Shown: positions 16,898 to 26,798 of the stretch, in pieces
Position numbering within the stretch: position 1 is the stretch's first letter
Layout: every line of letters starts with the position of its first letter
Assembly (NCBI GenBank): GCA_029432775.1
Contig: JAROAZ010000008.1
Location: 166,016-230,015, forward strand
From: Pontiellaceae bacterium B12227
Lineage (GTDB): Bacteria > Verrucomicrobiota > Kiritimatiellia > Kiritimatiellales > Pontiellaceae
Length of the DNA stretch: 64,000 nt
Direction of reading: 5' to 3'
Program-made: the position numbers and the translations under genes
The notes under the pieces: generated by a model
The model's database searches: none
The model's input: the letters and a program-made list of their open reading frames with translations, nothing else
Told to the model about the DNA's origin: nothing

Positions 16898-18715
16898 TTA
16901 CCAGAAGATCACGTAGAGCGCGACCGTCAGGATGGACACGGCAATACCTGCATACATTGCGCCTTTGGAAGGCGTGAGGTCCATGGTGGTGTTGGAAGCG
17001 AACACGACCTTCTCTTTGTTCTTGAAGATCAAGCCGTAGACGAAGAGTACCGCGAGGACTACGCCCAGACAGACCGACATGCTGTAAAGAAAGTGCATGT
17101 CCGCGTGCTTTTTGAGCATGTAATGGTAGATGCCGGCGTTGACCACAATGCCGATCACGCCCGCCCACTGGCCACCGGAGCGGTTCAACAGGCCATAGAT
17201 GAACACCGCGAGAATACCCGTGGAAACATAGCCCTGAATCGACTGGATATAATCAAAGATACTCTGAAAATTAACCAGCATCGGTGCCAAAACACAGCCA
17301 ATCACCACGAAAACACCGATGCAAATACGGCCAAAGGTAACGAATTCAAACTGCTTGGCCTCGGGCCGGATATAGCGCTGGTAGACGTCCATGGTGAACA
17401 GCGTCGAAGCCGCGTTCAGAATTGCCGCGAGCGAGGAAACAATCGCGCCGAGCAGCGCCGCGAAGACGAATCCAAGCAATCCCTTGTTTTTCGGAATGAG
17501 CTTTGAAATCAACAGCCCCATCGCGTCATCGTATTTGTAGGCATTGATCGCCTTCTTCACAACGTTACCTTCGCCTGCACGGGCGATAACCGTCTCATTG
17601 AATGCGGTGATCTCCGCGGCTTTCTCCGGGTGTGTGGCGGCATACTTCACATCGAGATCGAAGACAAACGTGGTGGCCGGGTCGGCCTGCGCTTCCTCAT
17701 ACATAGCGAAGACATTTCCACCCGCATCGATGTTCGCGCCCTCAGCCATATCATTGGAGTAGAGGTTGAAAGCGATGATGCCCGGAATTACGATAACAAA
17801 CGGGATGAGCAACTTAAGGAAGCCAGCGAAAACGAGACCCTTCTGGCCTTCCGCGAGCGACGCGGAGCCCAGGATGCGCTGCGTGATGTACTGGTTCAGG
17901 CCCCAGTAGTAGAAGTTCGGAATCCAGATACCGATGATCAGGACCGGCCATGGCATCGAGGGGGTGTCCATGTGTAAGGCAGTCTCATTCAAGGTGCCGA
18001 ATTTCTCCATAGCGCCCGCGCCGGCATCGACCGTAGCCGCCGCTCCGGAAGCGTCGACCAGCTCAGATACATTCGTAATACCCAGCTTCTGGAAAGCGAA
18101 GTAGGTGATCAGAGCACCACCAACGATCAGGGCGGTGCCTTGCAGCAAGTCAGCCCAGGCACATGCTTTGAGTCCGCCTACCGCAACGTAGCCCGCAGCC
18201 AGGCCACCGAGAATCCAGCAGGCAACCGGCAAGGGGATGTCCGTTCCGAACTCGGAAAACAGCTTCGTCATCGCGATGGCCCCTGCATAGATGACACCGA
18301 TCAGGCTGACAAAGATCAGAATAAGCGTCATGGAAATCGTCATCACCAGGCGCGCCCAGTGGTTGTAACGCACTTCCAGGAATTCCGGAATCGTCGTGAT
18401 ACCGGTCCGCAGAAAGTAGGGAAGCAACACAAATGCAACGACCACTAAGGTGATTGCAGCGATCCATTCCCAGCTCGAAACGGAAAGGCCGTCCAGGCCC
18501 GCGCCCTTTCCGGCCATGCCCACGAACTGCTCCGCCGAAATATTCGCAGCGATCAAGGAAATACCAATCAACCACCACGTCAACCCGCGGCCGGCCAGGA
18601 AGTAATCTTCAGCGCCTACTTCGCCATGTGTATCCTCGCCTTTGGATTTATATAAGCCGACGAATAATACCGCCGCGATAAATCCGAAAAATACTATGAT
18701 GTCAATTATTCCCAT
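16898..18715 (-). CDS. Sodium:solute symporter, SGLT-like
   Basis: 605 aa, polytopic inner-membrane protein of the SSS family. Typical blocks: AEDYFLAGRGLTWWLIGISLIAANISAEQFVGMAGKGAG near the start, then YNHWARLVMT, ADLLQGTALIVGGAL, NQYITQRILGSASLAEGQKG and ALLGAIVSSLAAILNAASTLFTMDVYQRY (the helix lining the sodium site). The pattern with NQYITQR is closest to vSGLT-type sugar transporters. The sugar is unknown. It stands alone with its own terminator, and 377 bp of upstream sequence hold no gene. Confidence 0.93.
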   Translation of the reverse strand: MGIIDIIVFFGFIAAVLFVGLYKSKGEDTHGEVGAEDYFLAGRGLTWWLIGISLIAANISAEQFVGMAGKGAGLDGLSVSSWEWIAAITLVVVAFVLLPYFLRTGITTIPEFLEVRYNHWARLVMTISMTLILIFVSLIGVIYAGAIAMTKLFSEFGTDIPLPVACWILGGLAAGYVAVGGLKACAWADLLQGTALIVGGALITYFAFQKLGITNVSELVDASGAAATVDAGAGAMEKFGTLNETALHMDTPSMPWPVLIIGIWIPNFYYWGLNQYITQRILGSASLAEGQKGLVFAGFLKLLIPFVIVIPGIIAFNLYSNDMAEGANIDAGGNVFAMYEEAQADPATTFVFDLDVKYAATHPEKAAEITAFNETVIARAGEGNVVKKAINAYKYDDAMGLLISKLIPKNKGLLGFVFAALLGAIVSSLAAILNAASTLFTMDVYQRYIRPEAKQFEFVTFGRICIGVFVVIGCVLAPMLVNFQSIFDYIQSIQGYVSTGILAVFIYGLLNRSGGQWAGVIGIVVNAGIYHYMLKKHADMHFLYSMSVCLGVVLAVLFVYGLIFKNKEKVVFASNTTMDLTPSKGAMYAGIAVSILTVALYVIFW

Positions 18716-19092
18716 TTCATCCTCCTTGGAGTTTCCTTACACAACACACCCATCCACTTCCATGAATCTCAATGTTCCACGCTAGCGGGTCTCAAGTCAT
18801 ATATCCAGCAGTCTTTACAACTATGTAACGACATATTCCGAATGGTTCCATAATACGGTAGACGCCTCTATAGGCCATAGGAGAAATGGGCATACAAATG
18901 GACAAATAATGCATAAGATGCCTTTTTTACACCTTTATAAAAAAAGCAGGACATACAAAACATCCAACTCATCAAAGATGAGGAGGTTATTGAGATATCG
19001 GCCGGCTCTATGGTGGGGTTAAAACAGGGTAGTACAGTTGAATTCGTTCCGAACTACACGAAACTATTAGAATTCGGAAGAAATAAAAAGAA
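18716..19092. other. Intergenic region upstream of the symporter
   Basis: 377 bp. AT-rich stretches near 18905-18950 and 19070-19090 could hold promoters, but I cannot name a clear -35/-10 pair. No gene and no TTCCA palindrome are seen. Confidence 0.5.
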
Positions 19093-19122
19093 AACCCACT
19101 ATTGATCAACAATAGCAGGGTT
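19093..19122 (-). terminator. Terminator of tRNA-Leu
   Basis: On the minus strand AACCCTGCTATTG, loop TTGAT, then CAATAGTGGGTTTTC: 12-bp arms with one mismatch and a following T-rich run. It lies 6 bp after the tRNA 3' end. Confidence 0.85.
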
Positions 19123-19127
19123 AAAGA

Positions 19128-19215
19128 TGGTGCCCAGGGCCGGACTTGAACCGGCAAGGCCGCAATGGCCGAGGGAGTTTAAGTCCCTTGTGTTTACCAA
19201 TTTCACCACCTGGGC
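19128..19215 (-). tRNA. tRNA-Leu (anticodon TAA)
   Basis: On the minus strand it begins GCCCAGGTGGTGAAATTGG and ends CCTGGGC-A-CCA, so the 7-bp acceptor stem is perfect and CCA is encoded. The anticodon stem AGGGA/TCCCT encloses CTTAAAC, giving anticodon TAA. A long class II variable arm and GGTTCAAGTCC in the T arm fit leucine. The length is 88 nt with CCA. Confidence 0.96.
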
Positions 19216-19385
19216 GGTAAAAGCGGGAATTTATACCTCTGGAACCTACCGTTGGCAACCCTCTATCATAAGGAAGACGTAATTACGGGGTGCCACAAAT
19301 CATATGACACCAAAGCAACCGCTCTTAAATGTGCCAATGCATCGTTGTATTTCCAGTGCCTGGAAATATGTGGCCCTCTCCCCGC

Positions 19386-21854
19386 TCAACCCCCTACTTC
19401 TTTTACTGCATGACAATGCTGCTCGATGCGGTTGCGGACCAGATCGTTAAGCATGTCATAATCCGCATCTGCCGGATAGACGGGTTCAAGAAAGTGCACG
19501 TCGATTTTCTGGCCGACCTTTGGAATATAGCGGCCGCGCGGCAGGGCCTCGAAGGCTCCATCAATCGCGACCGGCACCACCGGAACATTGAGTTCTTTGC
19601 TCAGGATCGCAAACGTTTTACGAAACTCCCCCAACTCGCCCGTACGGCTCCGGGTTCCCTCGGGAAAAATGATGATACTGCGGCCGGAGCGCAGCACCTC
19701 GGCCAGTGTCTGAATGGAGCCCTTCACATCGTTATCAATATCGACCACCAGTATATTGAAGCGGTCGGCAAAGCCCCGTGATATCCGGTTCCGCACATGC
19801 TTTTCTTTGGCAAAAAAGAAGGTGCGTTTGATCCGCGTTTTTTCCAGAAACATGGAAACAAACAATCCGTCAAAATAGCTCTGGTGATTCGGCGCAAAAA
19901 TGCAGGCCCCTTGCGGAATGTGTTCCGTTCCGCTTGCGCTGACCTTAAACAGGCCTTTGAGAATGGTGGTGAAGCCAAAATGAACGGGCAGGTGCAGTCG
20001 TGATCCGCGCGGCAGACGAATTTTCGGGACATGCTCTTTAATGATGGCCGCCCAATCGACGGTCTTGGTATCGAACTTACTTTTCATCGCACGGGTAAAC
20101 TCGGCGAGTTTCCGAACAGTGGAATACTGCCCCATCGTTTCTTCATCGACCTGCATGCCGAAGGTTTGCTGCAGGTAGGCCAGCAGACTGACCCGGTCGA
20201 GCGAGTCGAGGCCCAGGTCGAACTCCAGATGATCGTCGGGACCGACGCTGATGGTCCGCTGCTGCTCAAGAAACTGTTTGATTTCGCGATACTCGGGGGT
20301 CTGCGGTTCCGGACGGCTATATTCCGGGCGCGCCTGATTGGTCAGCAGTTCTTTAAGCTCAAAACGCTTAATTTTTCCGAGCCGGGTTTTCGGAAGCTCC
20401 TCATGGATGATGGTATACTTGAGAATCCGTTTATAGGGAGCCACCCGATCGTTGTAGGGAACAATCAGTTCGTTCTTCAGTTTTTCGTCCAGCTCCTCGG
20501 CGGGCAGCCGCCGCAGACCGGCCACCGGATACAGCAGCGCGTGGAGCATATCGTTGTTCATGAAGACCGCAACTTCCTCCAGCAGCGGCTCAATGGAAAA
20601 CAGTTTGGTTTCCACTTCGTCCGGACTGATATTTTTCCCGTTGGGCAGAATGATCAGCTCTTTTTTGCGGCCGGTGATGAACAGAAAGCCATCCTCATCA
20701 AGATAGCCCAGATCGCCGGTATAGAGCCAGCCGTCGCGCAGGGCTTCGCGGGTTGCTTCCGGTTTATTGAAATAGCCGGAGAAGAGATTACCGCCCCGCA
20801 CGATCACTTCGCCGTCGACAATGCGGATTTCATTGCAGGAAACCGCCTGCCCCACCGCACCGCACTTTACATGGCCCATGCGGGGGAACGAGATCAGCGG
20901 GGCACATTCGGTCATGCCGTAGCCTTCCATCATGCTGAAGCCCAGCGTATGGAAATCCTCAGCAACCTCGCGCCCCAGCGGCGCCCCGCCCGAAACCATA
21001 ACCTCCAGCGCGCCGCCAAACTTCCGGTGCACCTTCCCGAAAATGATGCGCGAAAAAGTTTTGCTGTCCAGCCGCTTTGCCAGGCGGAAGAGTCCGCTCG
21101 CCAAGCCGCTGGCATGGATCTTTTCCATGATCCCCCGATGCAGCATGGTGTAGAAACGCGGCACCGCAACCATCAGGTCGATTTTGTGTTCCTGCAGCGT
21201 TTTAACAAGGTCCGTCGGGCTCAGCGAGGGACACACCGCAATGGTTGCGCCCACCGAAAGCGGCGCAACGATGGTACCCAGCAACGGCAGAATATGATGA
21301 AACGGCAGCAGCGCCATCACGCGTCGTTCCGGCGTGTAATATCCTGACTCCGGCCCCACCGCTTCAATATTTGCCTGCAGGCTGCGGAAGGTCAGCACCA
21401 CCCCTTTGGGGCCGCCCGTGGTCCCGCTGGTATAAATGAGCAGCGCAACATCTTCGGCGGCCGGCTCAAAAGGGTCGGCGGCTTCCGGCGATGCGGGTTC
21501 GAGATCATCGAAACAGATCAGCTGCGGCACGTAGGAAAGGCCGTCAACCGCCTCCTGCAGCGACGGACGGTTGGCGGCCGAACAGAAAACAATCTCGGGC
21601 TGACAGTCCTCCAGAATGTAGAGGACATCATCCGGCGTCGACAGAAAGTCGATCGGCACAACGGCTGCCCCGGATCGCCAGCCCCCATAAAGGGCATAGA
21701 TCCACTCCGGCCGGTTTTCAGAATAGATCGCCACCCGCTTCGTATCCGCCGGAATCAATGCGGCAATCTGCCGGGTCATGCCCGACAACTGCTCATAACT
21801 CAGACGCAGCTCGTTGTAGGCCAGCGCAACTTTGGGGTGGTTCTCTAATTTCAT
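19386..21854 (-). CDS. Fused acyl adenylase - acyl carrier protein - PlsC acyltransferase
   Basis: 822 aa from the ATG at 21854; the frame extends 14 codons further, but without similarity. Three domains in order. First, an AMP-forming acyl ligase (about 1-530) with the ATP loop IYTSGTTGGPKG, then EGYGMTECAP and GWLYTGDLGYLDEDGFL. Second, an acyl carrier domain (about 550-620) with the phosphopantetheine serine in DLGLDSLDRVS. Third, a PlsC-type acyltransferase (about 640-810) with NHQSYFD (HxxxxD) and FPEGTRSR. It could activate a free fatty acid, hold it on its own carrier and pass it to a lysophospholipid, like Aas with a built-in ACP. The protein is probably membrane-associated. A dispersed palindrome lies 20 bp past the stop codon (19351). 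Confidence 0.88.
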   Translation of the reverse strand: MKLENHPKVALAYNELRLSYEQLSGMTRQIAALIPADTKRVAIYSENRPEWIYALYGGWRSGAAVVPIDFLSTPDDVLYILEDCQPEIVFCSAANRPSLQEAVDGLSYVPQLICFDDLEPASPEAADPFEPAAEDVALLIYTSGTTGGPKGVVLTFRSLQANIEAVGPESGYYTPERRVMALLPFHHILPLLGTIVAPLSVGATIAVCPSLSPTDLVKTLQEHKIDLMVAVPRFYTMLHRGIMEKIHASGLASGLFRLAKRLDSKTFSRIIFGKVHRKFGGALEVMVSGGAPLGREVAEDFHTLGFSMMEGYGMTECAPLISFPRMGHVKCGAVGQAVSCNEIRIVDGEVIVRGGNLFSGYFNKPEATREALRDGWLYTGDLGYLDEDGFLFITGRKKELIILPNGKNISPDEVETKLFSIEPLLEEVAVFMNNDMLHALLYPVAGLRRLPAEELDEKLKNELIVPYNDRVAPYKRILKYTIIHEELPKTRLGKIKRFELKELLTNQARPEYSRPEPQTPEYREIKQFLEQQRTISVGPDDHLEFDLGLDSLDRVSLLAYLQQTFGMQVDEETMGQYSTVRKLAEFTRAMKSKFDTKTVDWAAIIKEHVPKIRLPRGSRLHLPVHFGFTTILKGLFKVSASGTEHIPQGACIFAPNHQSYFDGLFVSMFLEKTRIKRTFFFAKEKHVRNRISRGFADRFNILVVDIDNDVKGSIQTLAEVLRSGRSIIIFPEGTRSRTGELGEFRKTFAILSKELNVPVVPVAIDGAFEALPRGRYIPKVGQKIDVHFLEPVYPADADYDMLNDLVRNRIEQHCHAVKEVGG

Positions 21855-22260
21855 CGTTCTTCTTTTTCCCGGTGGAGATCGCCATACGGTTTCCACAATC
21901 TACCAGTGCGGGGAAGAGAAGGATCCGTTTTTCACCGTTAAAATTATAGAAAACGGCCGCGTGGGTAAATCTCATAATCCCCCGCTCGCCATGAAAGATG
22001 CTTCCAACCATTGGAAAACCGCAACAACGGACTCTGATCGCCACCCCTCCCCATATCGCAACTCCATAAATAATATTATGGTTTTTGTAAGGTTTTTCTT
22101 TTACTGGTCTTTCATCATTCTACAGTTAGTATGGCTTCTTGTGGAATCAGCTGATGCACCGTTGCATAGACCAAAACGGAAACCGGCGGGGCAGCCCCTT
22201 TAATATGAGCATATATGTAAAATAGTCCACGCTACAGGCATGCTGGCATAAAGGAAATGA
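21855..22260. other. Divergent intergenic region
   Basis: 406 bp between the divergent acyltransferase fusion gene and the secreted-protein gene. It holds one perfect TTCCA-N5-TGGAA copy at 22002 and otherwise nothing that I can name. Confidence 0.5.
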
Positions 22261-23868
22261 ATGAAGTCGAATATTCTAATGGTAGCTTTTGCATTGTCTG
22301 CAACCGTCAGCCTCGCGGGATCGCCAGAAACAGGCACAGCCTCTTCCCTGAGCAGTAAGGGGTACACGCTGCCGACTACTGCCGCCCTATTCATCGAAGC
22401 CTCACCCGGGTACGAGGGTGTTGGTACGAATGCGATCTATGAAGCAATACCCACTAATTTTATTCCGTTAAATTATTTGTGGGCCGTGCAAGATGCACAG
22501 CATGAAACCCTCATGAAGGGATTCTATGAGGCACCTGAAAATTCGTTTTCCTTTGATCCCTCTACGCTGAGTAACGGGGAATATCGCATCACGTTGACAT
22601 CAGAGTCCACGAGTGGTTCCGTAATCACCTCGGCTCAAGATTACCTTTTCAAGGTTGAATGGCCGGCGTTTTCCGTTACCGCGGAGCTATGGCCGACAAA
22701 CCCAGTCACACCTGGCGATGCGCCGCTGACTTTTACAGCATCGATCCAAGGTGATCCGGCAGTTCTTCAGGCGGTGGCTGATGAACAAATCTGGGAGCTT
22801 GGACTGGTTCCGTTTGTTTCAGGTTCAAGCAATAACGTGGTGCTTGATTCTTCGAGCTACAACCCATCTGCCGGGGAAGCCCTGCTCATCATCGACGAGA
22901 ATATCTCCGGAGCACTGGAATACAACACGAACTATGTGGTGCGTTATCGTGTCTCCAATCCAATGAGTGGCGAGGAGCACTCTGTAGATTTCACCTTTTC
23001 CACGGAGCCGTTACCTGATCATCCGCCGGTCATTCTTTCCTACCAACTTTCATCCAGCCTGAATTCCGTAATCATTAAATTTGATCAGGCGACTAACCTT
23101 TCGGGCCTTCTCTCTGCCAGTGAGCTGACTCAATTGCTTTCCTCCTCCCATTCACTGGGTGCGTCCCCTTTGGGAGTATGGCAGAGCACCTCTACGCTGG
23201 CTATTTATCTAGGGCCCGCTCATGGCCTTGAACTGAATGTGAGCACCGTCACTATATTGCCCGAAGGTAATCTGCGGCATATTTCAGGACTTGGCGAGGT
23301 TAGTACGAATACCTCTCCTCCTCTAACGATTGAGAATATCGAGGACGTCGCTGACCTGACCGTCGAAATTACCGGACCTCAAGTGCTGGGGTATAATTCT
23401 GAAGTACAATTTCTGTCTGAGGTGGAGAACTACGGAGGGCAACCGATGGATTATATGTGGTCAGTGGACGGGCTAGTCACCACTGGACTGGTGACGAATG
23501 CATATTATTTCATCCTTCCGGCGTTATTCGCACCTGCCGGAAATCACGAACTTGCGCTTACCGTTACGGATTTTCTGGGCCGCGAAGCAACGGCGAATCA
23601 TGTTTTCAAGGTTCTGGAACCACCGGCACCACCGGCACCACAGTTCCAGCCAATCGGACCAGAATACTTTCCTTTCCTACGTATAAGTGTCAGCGACCCC
23701 GATCTGGAATATGAGCTGCAAGCAACAACGAACCTGGCGGCGGAGGGAGGGGGATGGTACACGGTAGACGGTCCAAAGACTGGATCTCGCAGTTACACCT
23801 TTATAACAGCAATGGATCTTCCCGCTCAATTTTTCCGCGCAATCGTACGGGTTCCCGAAGCGGATTAA
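22261..23868 (+). CDS. Secreted protein with Ig/PKD-like modules
   Basis: 535 aa. The signal peptide is MKSNILMVAFALSATVSLAGS. The body looks like a string of beta-sandwich modules: a PKD-like stretch near residues 375-465 (VEITGPQVLGYNSEVQFLSEVENYGG...) is followed by a proline spacer (EPPAPPAPQFQP). A C-terminal piece with ATTNL...W...AQFFRAIV resembles the short FFR module of the GH86 and beta-helix proteins in this window. No catalytic motif is seen, and no PEP-CTERM tail. It is transcribed alone on the + strand next to the polysaccharide island, so an extracellular binding or surface role is possible. Confidence 0.75.
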   Translation: MKSNILMVAFALSATVSLAGSPETGTASSLSSKGYTLPTTAALFIEASPGYEGVGTNAIYEAIPTNFIPLNYLWAVQDAQHETLMKGFYEAPENSFSFDPSTLSNGEYRITLTSESTSGSVITSAQDYLFKVEWPAFSVTAELWPTNPVTPGDAPLTFTASIQGDPAVLQAVADEQIWELGLVPFVSGSSNNVVLDSSSYNPSAGEALLIIDENISGALEYNTNYVVRYRVSNPMSGEEHSVDFTFSTEPLPDHPPVILSYQLSSSLNSVIIKFDQATNLSGLLSASELTQLLSSSHSLGASPLGVWQSTSTLAIYLGPAHGLELNVSTVTILPEGNLRHISGLGEVSTNTSPPLTIENIEDVADLTVEITGPQVLGYNSEVQFLSEVENYGGQPMDYMWSVDGLVTTGLVTNAYYFILPALFAPAGNHELALTVTDFLGREATANHVFKVLEPPAPPAPQFQPIGPEYFPFLRISVSDPDLEYELQATTNLAAEGGGWYTVDGPKTGSRSYTFITAMDLPAQFFRAIVRVPEAD

Positions 23869-23991
23869 CCCGGAGGCCAGTCATGCCCCTTGCGACCATC
23901 GAAAAAAATAGGGAATGCCAACCAACGCGATCATATGCCTCAAGTTTTGTAACCGGGCAAAAATAACTTTTTTGTAAAAGGGCCATAGAGA

Positions 23992-25458
23992 TCAGTATGT
24001 GATCTTAAATACGTAAGCGGCTTCGCAGGGTTTGTCGCCTTTAACGCTGAGCTCGAGTCCCTTGCTCTTCTGCTTCCACTTCAGTTTGTTTTTCCCGCTG
24101 ATGAATTGGACCGCCTTGATCTTGCGGGATTCATACGGATTTTTTTTGGCGAATGCTTCAACGTTGAACTTGCCGTTTTCCGGCCAACCCAGCGCAATGG
24201 CGTAGAGCGCTCCATCTTTTGTGGTGAAACGGAAGTCTTCAGCGCCGGCGTCTTTATTGTGTTTTTCGGAGTGGTGTCCTTTGCTGACTTTGGTCGGCCC
24301 TTCGCCATAAATTTTCCACGGGCGGGTATCAAATACGGCTTCGCCGTTGGTCGCCATCCATTGTCCCATCGCAACCAGGATCTCTTTGGCTTCCTCTGGA
24401 ATGGTGCCGTCGGCCTTCGGGCCGATGTTCAGCAACAGGCACCCGTTTTTACTGACAATATCGATCAGCTCATCGAGCAGATAGTCCGGCGTTTTATACT
24501 GCTCATCCCGAATGTATCCCCAGGAAATTTTCCCGACGGAGGTATCGGTCTGCCACGGATATTTATAGATGTCCGACATGCGGCCGCGCTCGATATCGAG
24601 CACAATCAGATCTTCCGGGAAGCAGTGGTACTTCATGTTTTTGTCCTGAAAGACGACGCCCTTATCCCAATCGAGGCCCTTGTTGTAGTAGTAGGCCAGA
24701 ATCTTTTTATGCACCGGCTCCCAGCCGGGCTTATCGAGACCGTAGTCAAACCAGAGCAGGTCCGGTTCATAGGAGTCAATGATGTCCGTGGTGCGGTTCC
24801 ACCAGAGATCCAGAAATTCCTGGCTCGGCTTTGAATTCTTTTCAACAGGCTCCCAGTACAGATCTCTATACTGCGGGTCGTTGGTATCCCATGAAGGATC
24901 CTTAGTTCCGTAATAGCTACGGTTGAGCGCAAAGTGCGAGGACACCCCGAACTTCATGCCCTCCGCGCGGACGGCATCCGACAGCATACGCATCACATCT
25001 TTCTTCGGCCCCATGTCCTGCACGTTCCAACGGGTGTGTTTTGAGGCATACATGGCAAAGCCGTCGTGGTGCTCCGCCACTGGGACCACATAGCGGGCGC
25101 CGGACTGTTTAAACAATTTCGCCCATTCGGCGGCATCAAACTTCTCGGCTTTGAACATCGGGATAAAATCCTTATAGCCGAATTCAGACGGCTCGCCGTA
25201 GTGCTCACGATGATAGCTGTAGGCATTCATCCCGCCCTTGGTCCACCCCTTGCTGTAAATGCCGGGCGGATATTTTTCGGACATATAGGCGGGCACGGCA
25301 TACGGTCCCCAGTGCAGAAAGATGCCGAACTTGGCATCGCGGAACCACTCCGGCACCTGATAGCGGCTGCGGATGGAATCCCAATCGGGCTCATAGCGAA
25401 AGTCTCCGGCCGATGCACTCAAAACGGCTGCGGTCAATATCATCCATACCTGTTTCAT
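23992..25458 (-). CDS. GH29 exo-alpha-L-fucosidase/galactosidase, secreted
   Basis: 488 aa with signal peptide MKQVWMILTAAVLSASA. GH29 blocks: WFRDAKFGIFLHWGPYAVPAY, GARYVVPVAEHHDGFAMY (substrate-binding His-His) and PDLLWFDYGLDKPG, where the Asp after WF is the expected nucleophile. GH29 enzymes release alpha-L-fucose, and some release the isosteric alpha-L-galactose; a GH29 alpha-L-galactosidase is known from porphyran loci. Because GH86, GH117 and S1 sulfatase genes are nearby and no fucan-specific gene is seen, I favour L-galactose removal from desulfated porphyran. That specificity is inference. It is the last gene of the island. Confidence 0.88.
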   Translation of the reverse strand: MKQVWMILTAAVLSASAGDFRYEPDWDSIRSRYQVPEWFRDAKFGIFLHWGPYAVPAYMSEKYPPGIYSKGWTKGGMNAYSYHREHYGEPSEFGYKDFIPMFKAEKFDAAEWAKLFKQSGARYVVPVAEHHDGFAMYASKHTRWNVQDMGPKKDVMRMLSDAVRAEGMKFGVSSHFALNRSYYGTKDPSWDTNDPQYRDLYWEPVEKNSKPSQEFLDLWWNRTTDIIDSYEPDLLWFDYGLDKPGWEPVHKKILAYYYNKGLDWDKGVVFQDKNMKYHCFPEDLIVLDIERGRMSDIYKYPWQTDTSVGKISWGYIRDEQYKTPDYLLDELIDIVSKNGCLLLNIGPKADGTIPEEAKEILVAMGQWMATNGEAVFDTRPWKIYGEGPTKVSKGHHSEKHNKDAGAEDFRFTTKDGALYAIALGWPENGKFNVEAFAKKNPYESRKIKAVQFISGKNKLKWKQKSKGLELSVKGDKPCEAAYVFKITY

Positions 25459-25540
25459 AAAACGTCCTTTAGTGAATGGACATAGATAGGCACAAAACCG
25501 GATCAGGGAACAATCATCCTTTTGGCCACATAAAAAATCG

Positions 25541-25610
25541 CTCGCAGAGGCGCAGAGTTCGCAAAGGACTTATCCAATTCAACTCTCAGCGACCTCTGCG
25601 CCTCTGCGAG
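25541..25610. repeat. Perfect 17-bp inverted repeat in the GH29-regulator spacer
   Basis: CTCGCAGAGGCGCAGAG (25541-25557) and its exact complement (25594-25610) with a 36-nt loop. It lies between the regulator stop and the GH29 start, both on the minus strand, so it could be a transcript-stabilising or attenuating hairpin. It is built from repeats of the word GCAGAGGCGCAGAG. Confidence 0.8.
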
Positions 25611-25615
25611 GAAAA

Positions 25616-26752
25616 TTAGTTTTTGGAGCCGAAGCGGTATTCCTTGCGATAGGCGGAGGGTGTTTTGCCGGTCTCGCGCCGGAAAGCGGCATTGAAGCGT
25701 TCACGGCTGCTGTAGCCGCACGCCTCGGCGAGCACTTCAACGAGCATATCGGATTCCCGCAGCAGACCGCAGGCGCGTTTAATGCGGGAGCGCCGAATCT
25801 CTTCGTGCAGCGTGCGCCCCACTTCGGCTTTAAACTTTTTTTCCAGCACCCGGCGGTTGCAGAAAAGTGCGCCGGTCACCTCTGAAACGGTGAGCGGCTC
25901 GGATGCATGGTCGTTGATAAACCGTAGCGCATTGGCCACCAGCTCATCATCGATTTCAAGAATGTCGGTTGACTGCCGTTCCACCACCCGCTCGGGAGCA
26001 ATCATCACGGGTTTTTCCGGAATGGAGCCGCCCTGCATCAGCTCGTCCAGCAGCGATGCCGCCTGATAGCCGACGCGCTCGGCCCCCAGCTCCACGCTGC
26101 TCATCGTCGGCTTTACCATCTCGCAGATGAACGGACTGTTATCCACGCCGATGACCGCCACATCTTCCGGCACCCGCAATCCCAGATCCGCACAGGCTTC
26201 AATCACCATGCGGCCGAGAAAATCCTCCGCCGCAAAAATGCCGACCGTCTCGCCCTTTTCCAGGGACAGCACCCGGTCCAGCCGATCGAGCTCTTTGCGC
26301 GCCTCCAGCACGATGGCTTTATACCCGTGTTTTTCCAGGGTCTGGAGAAAGCCCTGCAGTTTCAGATCGCCGCTGGCGCCTTTAATCGACCACGCCGTGG
26401 CGGCAAAACTGCGTACGCCTTTTTCGATAAAGAACTCGGCGGCCTGCCGGCCGATCGCCGCGTTATCCATCAGCACAGAGGCCACCGGCAGGTCCAGATA
26501 GTCCGACTTCACATTGACCGCCGGAATCCCGCGGTGCTGCAGATCGGCAATCACGTCGGGGGTCAGGCGACCAATCACACCGCCGCCTTCCCAGTTCTTC
26601 AGGTCCTGCTTGGATATCTGCGGGAACCCCCGGCTGGTGTAAAAACGCCAGCCTTTGAGGTTACTATACCGCGCCACTCCACTAACAATACTTCGGTAGT
26701 AGTTGCTGTTATAATCAATGCAAAGAGCAATCTCTGTGGCGCGGTCAGACAT
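25616..26752 (-). CDS. XylR-type AraC-family regulator with sugar-binding domain
   Basis: 378 aa from the ATG at 26752 (MSDRATEIALCIDYN); an upstream TTG would add 15 residues. The N-terminal two thirds are a LacI/periplasmic-binding fold (VSGVARYSNLKGW...VIGVDNSPFICEMVKPTMSSVELGAERVGYQAA). The C-terminus is an AraC double helix-turn-helix (NALRFINDHASEPLTVSEVTGALFCNRRVLEKKFK...LAEACGYSSRERFNAAFRRETGKTPSAYRK). This is the XylR architecture, where sugar binding switches DNA binding. It sits between catabolic genes and GH29 and is the likely controller of the island. Candidate sites are at 31551-31568 and near 32911. Confidence 0.9.
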   Translation of the reverse strand: MSDRATEIALCIDYNSNYYRSIVSGVARYSNLKGWRFYTSRGFPQISKQDLKNWEGGGVIGRLTPDVIADLQHRGIPAVNVKSDYLDLPVASVLMDNAAIGRQAAEFFIEKGVRSFAATAWSIKGASGDLKLQGFLQTLEKHGYKAIVLEARKELDRLDRVLSLEKGETVGIFAAEDFLGRMVIEACADLGLRVPEDVAVIGVDNSPFICEMVKPTMSSVELGAERVGYQAASLLDELMQGGSIPEKPVMIAPERVVERQSTDILEIDDELVANALRFINDHASEPLTVSEVTGALFCNRRVLEKKFKAEVGRTLHEEIRRSRIKRACGLLRESDMLVEVLAEACGYSSRERFNAAFRRETGKTPSAYRKEYRFGSKN

Positions 26753-26798
26753 AGTCCATTTCTTTGCAGGTGCAGAGGTAACCCCGCCCTGCCGCAAA

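Noticed and set aside
16629..17168. A 179-codon minus frame at the symporter end
   Set aside because: It overlaps the symporter gene in another frame, runs through its terminator and has no ribosome site.
19846..19861. TTCCAGAAACATGGAA as a member of the dispersed family
   Set aside because: Right arm is ATGGAA with a different spacing and an unrelated centre; probably chance.
20031..21347. A 438-codon + strand frame
   Set aside because: Antisense to the adenylase-ACP-PlsC gene; no motif and odd composition.
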